Below are positions 38,648 to 41,970 of a DNA stretch of 41,970 nt, piece after piece (position 1 is the stretch's first letter; each line of letters opens with the position of its first letter). Origin of the DNA: Salinicola endophyticus (GTDB lineage Bacteria; Pseudomonadota; Gammaproteobacteria; Pseudomonadales; Halomonadaceae); the NCBI RefSeq assembly GCF_003206575.1, contig NZ_PZJO01000002.1, positions 118,074-160,043 on the forward strand, read 5' to 3'. The translations under genes were made by a program, and so were the position numbers. The notes beneath the pieces were generated by a model. It was given only the letters and a program-made list of their open reading frames with translations. It searched no databases and was not told where the DNA came from.

Positions 38648-38944
38648 CTAGGTACGCGCTTGCCGTTCTTGGAAGTAGGCATCGCGCTTCCGCTTGGCAG
38701 CCTTCCTGGACCATAGGCCTGCCAACAGCGGCAAACCCATCAGCACAAGCAAACCAACCGCCATGCCGAGTCCTCCACCCATCATATTCAAACCGTGGGT
38801 GGTGCCTGATCCGCTGAGGCCTGAGAAAAGGCCAAAGATGCCAAGAATCACTAGCGCGGCTGCCGCCATGCCGCACCTGTCTGGCGTAAGCTCGAGAATG
38901 ACCCGATGCTTCGCCTTATCGAACGCGTTCTTTACTATCTTCAT
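38648..38944 (-). CDS. Small two-helix membrane protein
   Basis: 98 residues: a basic N-terminus (MKIVKNAFDKAKHRV), two membrane helices (about 26-43 and 54-77, the loop and second helix rich in Gly/Met: MMGGGLGMAVGLLVLMG) and a highly basic C-terminal tail (SRKAAKRKRDAYFQERQART). No family recognised. ATG at 38944 without a strong ribosome site. Probably the first gene of a pair with the 197-residue protein, and part of the island cargo. Confidence 0.6.
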   Translation of the reverse strand: MKIVKNAFDKAKHRVILELTPDRCGMAAAALVILGIFGLFSGLSGSGTTHGLNMMGGGLGMAVGLLVLMGLPLLAGLWSRKAAKRKRDAYFQERQART

Positions 38945-39000
38945 TCTGCAAACTAGGTCTCAGAGACGCCAGTCACGATCATATGCCAGCGCCCCACGGA

Positions 39001-39029
39001 ACGAAACGGCACACCGTACCGTGTGCCGT
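39001..39029 (-). terminator. Terminator-like hairpin after the zinc-ribbon gene
   Basis: ACGGCACAC (39006-39014) pairs with GTGTGCCGT (39021-39029) with a 6-base loop. On the minus strand it is followed by TTTCGTTCC, a weak T-tract. It lies 19 bases past the 43-residue gene. Confidence 0.5.
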
Positions 39030-39042
39030 ACCGTCGTACCGT
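39015..39042. repeat. Three copies of CGTACCGT
   Basis: CGTACCGT occurs at 39015-39022, 39027-39034 and 39035-39042; the first lies in the loop of the terminator-like hairpin. It may be a repeated binding site or local duplication. Confidence 0.45.
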
Positions 39043-39047
39043 TTGGC

Positions 39048-39179
39048 TCAATCAAACTCGGTCCCATGACACCTGGGGCATGGCGGAAGCGTGTCCGTCG
39101 GATCATCCAAATGCACACGCTCACCACAGCTGCGACATGTATAGGTACCGACTCCTGGTTTCTCTCCGGTCGTGGGCAT
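39048..39179 (-). CDS. Small zinc-ribbon protein (43 residues)
   Basis: A short gene, easily missed by length filters. The protein begins MPTTGEKPGVGTYTCRSCGE and continues to PCPRCHGTEFD, with two CxxC pairs (C15/C18 and C34/C37) that should bind one zinc ion in a rubredoxin-like zinc ribbon. Similar small zinc ribbons are frequent in phages and islands; the function is unknown. The ATG (39177-39179) has GGAG at 8-base spacing, and a terminator-like hairpin follows, so it looks like a complete single-gene unit between rusA and the cargo genes. Confidence 0.75.
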   Translation of the reverse strand: MPTTGEKPGVGTYTCRSCGERVHLDDPTDTLPPCPRCHGTEFD

Positions 39180-39257
39180 AACAGGTCTCCTACGTAGTGT
39201 GATTTTAGTTTTACCGCAGGGCTACGATTACACGTTGATAACGATTCAAGCAATGGG

Positions 39258-39282
39258 GGATCACTGCTGTTGCGCGTGATCC
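39258..39282 (-). repeat. Inverted repeat downstream of the RusA remnant
   Basis: GGATCAC (39258-39264) and GTGATCC (39276-39282) with an 11-base loop, 14-38 bases past the RusA stop. No T-run; could be an operator before the zinc-ribbon gene or a phage antitermination-like element. Confidence 0.35.
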
Positions 39283-39295
39283 TTATCTTACAACT

Positions 39296-39675
39296 TTAGT
39301 CAGACTCGATATCAGCTGATGCGACCTCAATCCACCTCTCTGTCTCCGCCTTCCGATTTACCTCCGGCGGCTCCAGGATCACACGGCGCACGTACTCGCC
39401 ACGGTCATCCGGCAGCACGCCGGCGGCGACAAGCCCATCTTCCAGTTGCTTTAGGCTCAAGCTGTAGTTGCTGGTGTCCCTGCGCCGGACGTCCTTGCCC
39501 AGCCTCGGACGAAAGGTGAGGTCCACCGGCACGACGGCACGGCCGATACCGGCACGGCGTACCGCGTTGCGCACAGCAGGTGGCAGGCGTCTACCTCGCG
39601 CTTCCGGGCCGTCCAGTGCTGCCGGGTGTTGGTGCTGCTGGCGATATACGGCACGAACAGAACGATCGGCTCCAT
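39296..39675 (-). pseudogene. rusA: RusA-family Holliday junction resolvase, frameshifted
   Basis: The N-terminal part starts at the ATG 39673-39675 and reads MEPIVLFVPYIASSTNTRQH then WTARKREVDACHL. The C-terminal part lies in another frame and reads VPVDLTFRPRLGKDVRRRDTSN, then LEDGLVAAGVLPDD and VRRVILEPPE, matching RusA-like crossover junction endonucleases (Asp residues of RDTSN and LPDD in the active-site positions). The switch is near 39573-39590; total length is 380 bases, one short of 127 codons, so a single-base loss explains it. The start overlaps the stop of the nuclease gene upstream. Confidence 0.72.
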
Positions 39676-39967
39676 CACTTCCCCCCGATCAGGCCGCGGC
39701 GGGCCAACTGCTGGACGGTCAGGAGAATGGCCTGGTCGAGCCGGGCGCGCCGTTGCTCCCGCGTCATGCCCGGGCCGTTGTCGATCTCGTGGTGACAGTC
39801 GGGGCAAATAGCGGCTGTGAGGCAGTCATCGACCTTCCTGCCATACCCTTGCCCTCGTTGCGATGTGCCGCCTGTATGCCCCCCCCGCACAGAACGCACT
39901 GATCGAGTCCGTGGACGGCTTTGAGCCACTTGCGGTCGCGGTGGACGGCTCGACGCTGGGCGAGCAT
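39675..39967 (-). pseudogene. Phage HNH-like/DUF1364-type nuclease, frameshifted
   Basis: The ATG at 39967 starts MLAQRRAVHRDRKWLKAVHG, then CVLCGGGIQAAHRNEGKGM in one frame. The continuation KVDDCLTAAICPDCHHEIDN, then ILLTVQQLARRGLIGGK, is in another frame. Joined, they give a CxxC...CxxCH zinc/nuclease domain like those of phage nin-region proteins. The break is at about 39842, where restoring one G between ATGG and CAGG makes the whole 98-codon protein continuous. The length (293 bases) is exactly one short. Start and stop both overlap neighbouring phage genes. Confidence 0.7.
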
Positions 39968-40203
39968 CAGGCCGCTTCCTTGACCATCTCATCTGCCATC
40001 GCCTCGACCTCTTCCTCGGTGCAGCCCGGCCAATAGATGCGAGCGATGTGGCCGCACAGCGCCGAGACAAACATCGCGGCTGCCGATACTCGGGCGCCCC
40101 GACACACGGGACCTCCTCGCAAGCCGCCCTCCTGATTCGGCCAACAACTGAGCCGCCGATTGACGATACGCAGGGGATCGGGGGATGTGCAACAAAAGAC
40201 CAA
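39967..40203 (-). CDS. Short phage ORF, start uncertain
   Basis: Ends with ALCGHIARIYWPGCTEEEVEAM, followed by ADEMVKEAA, a gene-like acidic segment, and its TGA shares a base with the ATG of the nuclease gene (TGATG), typical of a phage operon. The frame begins at a TTG (40203), giving 78 residues, but the N-terminal half is Arg/Pro/Gly rich and unconvincing. The ATG at 40074 would give 35 residues. The 5' part may be lost or frameshifted like its neighbours. No function assigned. Confidence 0.4.
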   Translation of the reverse strand: MVFCCTSPDPLRIVNRRLSCWPNQEGGLRGGPVCRGARVSAAAMFVSALCGHIARIYWPGCTEEEVEAMADEMVKEAA

Positions 40204-40289
40204 CGAGCTATTGGCAGCGCAAAATCCCAGTGTAATGCTCCAGAAGCACCCAGAAGAAGCGCTATAAAACCTACACGCAGGGAAGCAAG

Positions 40290-40580
40290 ATGAAACCGCT
40301 AATGATCGCCATGCTGATGAGCATGGTCGTGACCATCACGGCTTTTGCCGCAGAGCCCAGCACCGAGCCCCAGCCCCCTCAGGTATTCACCCAAGAGATT
40401 GCCTTCGAGGGCACGTGCCCGGCCGTCGCCCCAGAATTCTCCACGCTCAGCGCGGATAATGGGCAACTGCTGGCACAGGGCTGCTGCAAGGTGTGTCGCA
40501 AGGGCAAAGCCTGTGGCAACAGCTGCATCAGCAGGAACTACACCTATCATCGGCCACCGGGCTGTGCCTGCGACGGGTGA
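40290..40580 (+). CDS. Secreted Cys-rich small protein
   Basis: 96 residues with a signal peptide of about 20 residues (MKPLMIAMLMSMVVTITAFA). The mature part is Pro-rich at first (EPSTEPQPPQVF) and ends in a compact block with eight cysteines: GCCKVCRKGKACGNSCISRN, then PPGCACDG. Blocks of this CCKVCxxGKACGxxCI form occur at the ends of other bacterial exported small proteins; function unknown, likely disulfide-bonded or metal-binding. It lies on the opposite strand to the phage genes, at the right edge of the island. Confidence 0.75.
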   Translation: MKPLMIAMLMSMVVTITAFAAEPSTEPQPPQVFTQEIAFEGTCPAVAPEFSTLSADNGQLLAQGCCKVCRKGKACGNSCISRNYTYHRPPGCACDG

Positions 40581-40588
40581 CTTTCCCC

Positions 40589-40978
40589 CTACCCCAGTTG
40601 CGCTTCGATCGCGCTCTTGTCGATCACCGACTGGACACTGACGATCTTGCCGTCGTGGCAGATGTAGAAGACGTTCTCAGCGAAGCGAACCCGCCGGCCA
40701 TCGACCGCCAGGCCAAGGAAGGTGCCTTGTGGAGTGCAGTCGAATGCCAACCGGGCAGCGATGCGCGGTGGTTCGACCACCAGTAGCTCGATGGTGAAAT
40801 ACAGATCCGGAATGGTCGCGAAATCCTGCTCCAGCATCTCGCGATAGCCGGCGAGTCCCAGCAGGCGGCCGTTGTGGGTCACCGCTTCGTGGACAAAGCG
40901 ACCCAGCGCGTCCCAGGCCTGGCGGTTCAGGCAGTCGATATAGCCGAGGTAGAGATCGGCAAAGTCGTCTCGGTGCAT
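40589..40978 (-). CDS. SnoaL-like (NTF2-fold) protein, ester cyclase family
   Basis: 129 residues of the SnoaL-like/ester-cyclase family: a small alpha+beta barrel with FADLYLGYIDCLNRQAWDALGRFV at the start and later FTIELLVVEPPRIAARLAFDC, then VDGRRVRFAENVFYICHDGKI. Members include polyketide cyclases but most are of unknown activity. The ATG at 40978 gives the typical start; a longer frame to 41233 would run through the divergent promoter region and has no family support. Convergent with the Cys-rich gene, 8 bases apart. Confidence 0.78.
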   Translation of the reverse strand: MHRDDFADLYLGYIDCLNRQAWDALGRFVHEAVTHNGRLLGLAGYREMLEQDFATIPDLYFTIELLVVEPPRIAARLAFDCTPQGTFLGLAVDGRRVRFAENVFYICHDGKIVSVQSVIDKSAIEAQLG

Positions 40979-41210
40979 CGTCGGGCTCCGTTGTGTCACA
41001 GCCGCGTAGCGGGGGGTGAGTCGGCCGCCCACGCAGTCTGTCATGGGCCCTGCGGCGATGGCGAGTCGACGCCTCGGGCTGGCAGCGGCGCCTGTCGGAG
41101 CTGGCGCAGACGTCACGAGTCGCTTTACGAACAAGCGCTTGACTCGTGAATTCTGGTAACAAAGCGCGCCAAGAGTGCTACGCTTCTGAGCAGTTCCCGG
41201 TGAAGCCTCC

Positions 41211-41513
41211 ATGTGCCGTCTGCTATCCCTCATTCTGATCTGCTGCCTGCTGGCCGGCTGCGTGTCGGCGGTGCCGCGCGTGAGTGCGACGAATTTCCTC
41301 AGGGATAGCCGTACCTGTGAGCGCCAGACGCATCAGATCGCCGGCGAGCCAGAGTACCAGGCGTGCATGGGCAGGCTGGGCTGGCCGGACCCACAGACCC
41401 AGAGTGCGCGAATCCAGAGCGACCTCAGCAACGCCAATCGCGACCAGGACTTGCTCAACGAGGCGGTCAACGGGTTACAGTTCGGGTTGCAGTGGGATCT
41501 CGATCCCGACTAG
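41211..41513 (+). CDS. Small lipoprotein
   Basis: 100 residues with a lipoprotein signal: MCRLLSLILICCLLAGCVSA, lipobox LAGC with the acylated Cys at about residue 17. The mature part contains a second Cys pair (C36, C52) around TCERQTHQIAGEPEYQACMGRLGW, which may form a disulfide, and an Asp/Asn-rich C-terminus. No family recognised. Divergent from the SnoaL-like gene with about 230 bases between the starts. Confidence 0.75.
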   Translation: MCRLLSLILICCLLAGCVSAVPRVSATNFLRDSRTCERQTHQIAGEPEYQACMGRLGWPDPQTQSARIQSDLSNANRDQDLLNEAVNGLQFGLQWDLDPD

Positions 41514-41621
41514 GGCTGTGGCATATGCCGTCAGTTGATCACCGCCGGCCATGACGCCAAACGGTCATCTGCAGGCGTTAGGCTGACATGGGGCAAGCCT
41601 GCCCAATGGCGGAGAGTACGT

Positions 41622-41659
41622 CCCCATACCGCGAAATCGCCCCCTATACAGCGAAATCG
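41622..41659. repeat. Imperfect tandem repeat before the last gene
   Basis: CCCCATACCGCGAAATCG (41622-41639) is followed by CCCCTATACAGCGAAATCG (41641-41659); the core GCGAAATCG recurs with a 20-base period, ending 44 bases before the ATG at 41704. A possible regulator site. Confidence 0.5.
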
Positions 41660-41703
41660 AGTGAGCTACGCTGAACGTCCATCTCTTGCGCGAGGATTCC
41701 ATC

Positions 41704-41919
41704 ATGGCCGAGCCTTTCATCGAAGTGCGAAAGACCCTCAAGCCGGGAAGCCACAATCAGGTCTCCTACGAAGTCTTCGACGGCGATACCGGCGGCAGCC
41801 TGGGCTACTTCGACGAGGAGTCACAGGCCCAGCATCGCGCTGCGCGCATGAACGGCATGATCGAGCGCGAGACCGGCAAGCGGCTGAACCGCCCGTCGCT
41901 GGATGCCGAGGTCGAGTAG
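41704..41919 (+). CDS. Short conserved-looking hypothetical protein
   Basis: 71 residues, acidic and soluble: MAEPFIEVRKTLKPGSHNQV, then SYEVFDGDTGGSLGYFDEES and a helical C-terminus (AQHRAARMNGMIERETGK). No family recognised. The ATG at 41704 has GAGGA about 7 bases upstream and is preferred over the in-frame TTG at 41686. A tandem repeat precedes it. Host-like composition. Confidence 0.65.
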   Translation: MAEPFIEVRKTLKPGSHNQVSYEVFDGDTGGSLGYFDEESQAQHRAARMNGMIERETGKRLNRPSLDAEVE

Positions 41920-41970
41920 GCCGCCGCCAGCCCTATTCATTCAACAAGCGCTTACCAGACGAAGACCCGG

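Larger units (their letters stand above)
35562..40203. mobile_element. Degraded prophage/genomic island next to tRNA-Ser
   Basis: All recognisable genes here lie on the minus strand in lambdoid late-early order: short ORF, HNH-like nuclease, RusA resolvase, small cargo genes, then M15 endolysin, coiled-coil/TM protein and holin. At least three genes are frameshifted. Integrase, repressor, packaging, capsid and tail genes are missing, and no second copy of the tRNA 3' end was found in the window. The left edge at the tRNA is well supported; the right edge (about 40.2 kb, possibly including the Cys-rich gene) is uncertain. Base composition is mixed, with a clearly AT-richer core at 36836-37980. 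Confidence 0.7.

Noticed and set aside
38960-39253. 97-codon minus-strand open frame
   Set aside because: It is in a different frame over the well-formed 43-residue zinc-ribbon gene and the terminator hairpin; no ribosome site or plausible composition.
36000-41970. A second copy of the tRNA-Ser 3' end (attachment site)
   Set aside because: Searched by eye for the T-arm and CCTCCGCCA sequence; none found in the window, so no att pair is annotated.

Overview
The window looks like chromosome of a high-GC, halophilic gammaproteobacterium, most likely Halomonadaceae (Halomonas/Salinicola/Kushneria type). Three things suggest this: a glycine betaine (Pro/Opu-type) ABC transporter, a complete bo3 quinol oxidase operon with a CyoB of about 660 residues, and gene pairings also seen in pseudomonads and their relatives (arsC-wrbA-DUF2069, cysI-DUF934, BI-1 next to tusDCBE). 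The genus is inference; no rRNA is present.

Layout. Positions 1-4858 (minus): cyoABCDE, the cytochrome bo3 oxidase and heme O synthase, with a good sigma70-like promoter at 4915-4942. Positions 4859-5763: a 905-base spacer with no convincing gene but a perfect AT-rich palindrome. Positions 5764-10702: zur, hisI, yidD, sufE, a KfrA-like DNA-binding coiled-coil protein, an orphan TAXI-type binding protein and nfuA. Positions 10983-17041: cobalamin-dependent metH, then cysI and its DUF934 partner (sulfur assimilation and methionine). Positions 17139-21981: Smr protein, membrane-anchored gamma-glutamylcyclotransferase-like protein, arsC/wrbA/DUF2069/multi-spanning membrane protein, pdxH. Positions 22142-25270 (minus): proV-proW-proX. 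Positions 25576-32300: PatZ-type protein acetyltransferase, a divergent histone-deacetylase-like hydrolase, an XRE-cupin regulator, and DUF1244-moaB-moeA (molybdenum cofactor). Positions 32413-35308 (minus): BI-1 protein, then tusD-tusC-tusB-tusE-acpH (2-thiouridine sulfur relay plus ACP phosphodiesterase). Positions 35472-35561: tRNA-Ser(UGA).

The tRNA-Ser is followed by a strongly reduced prophage or island (about 35.6-40.2 kb, all minus strand). Its genes run from a recombination/nin-like block (short ORF, HNH-like nuclease, RusA resolvase), through small cargo genes (a 43-residue zinc ribbon and four unrecognised proteins, two of them in an AT-rich overlapping pair), to a lysis block (M15 peptidase, coiled-coil/TM protein, holin remnant). 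No integrase, repressor, capsid or tail gene is visible. At least three of the phage genes carry frameshifts, whereas the roughly 35 kb of host genes beside them are intact, which argues for real decay. The cargo is the most novel part of the window, especially the membrane protein/soluble protein pair at 36836-37928, which resembles the membrane-effector style of phage-defence cassettes. That function is inference.

The last 1.7 kb holds a secreted Cys-rich small protein, a SnoaL-like protein, a small lipoprotein and a short hypothetical protein.
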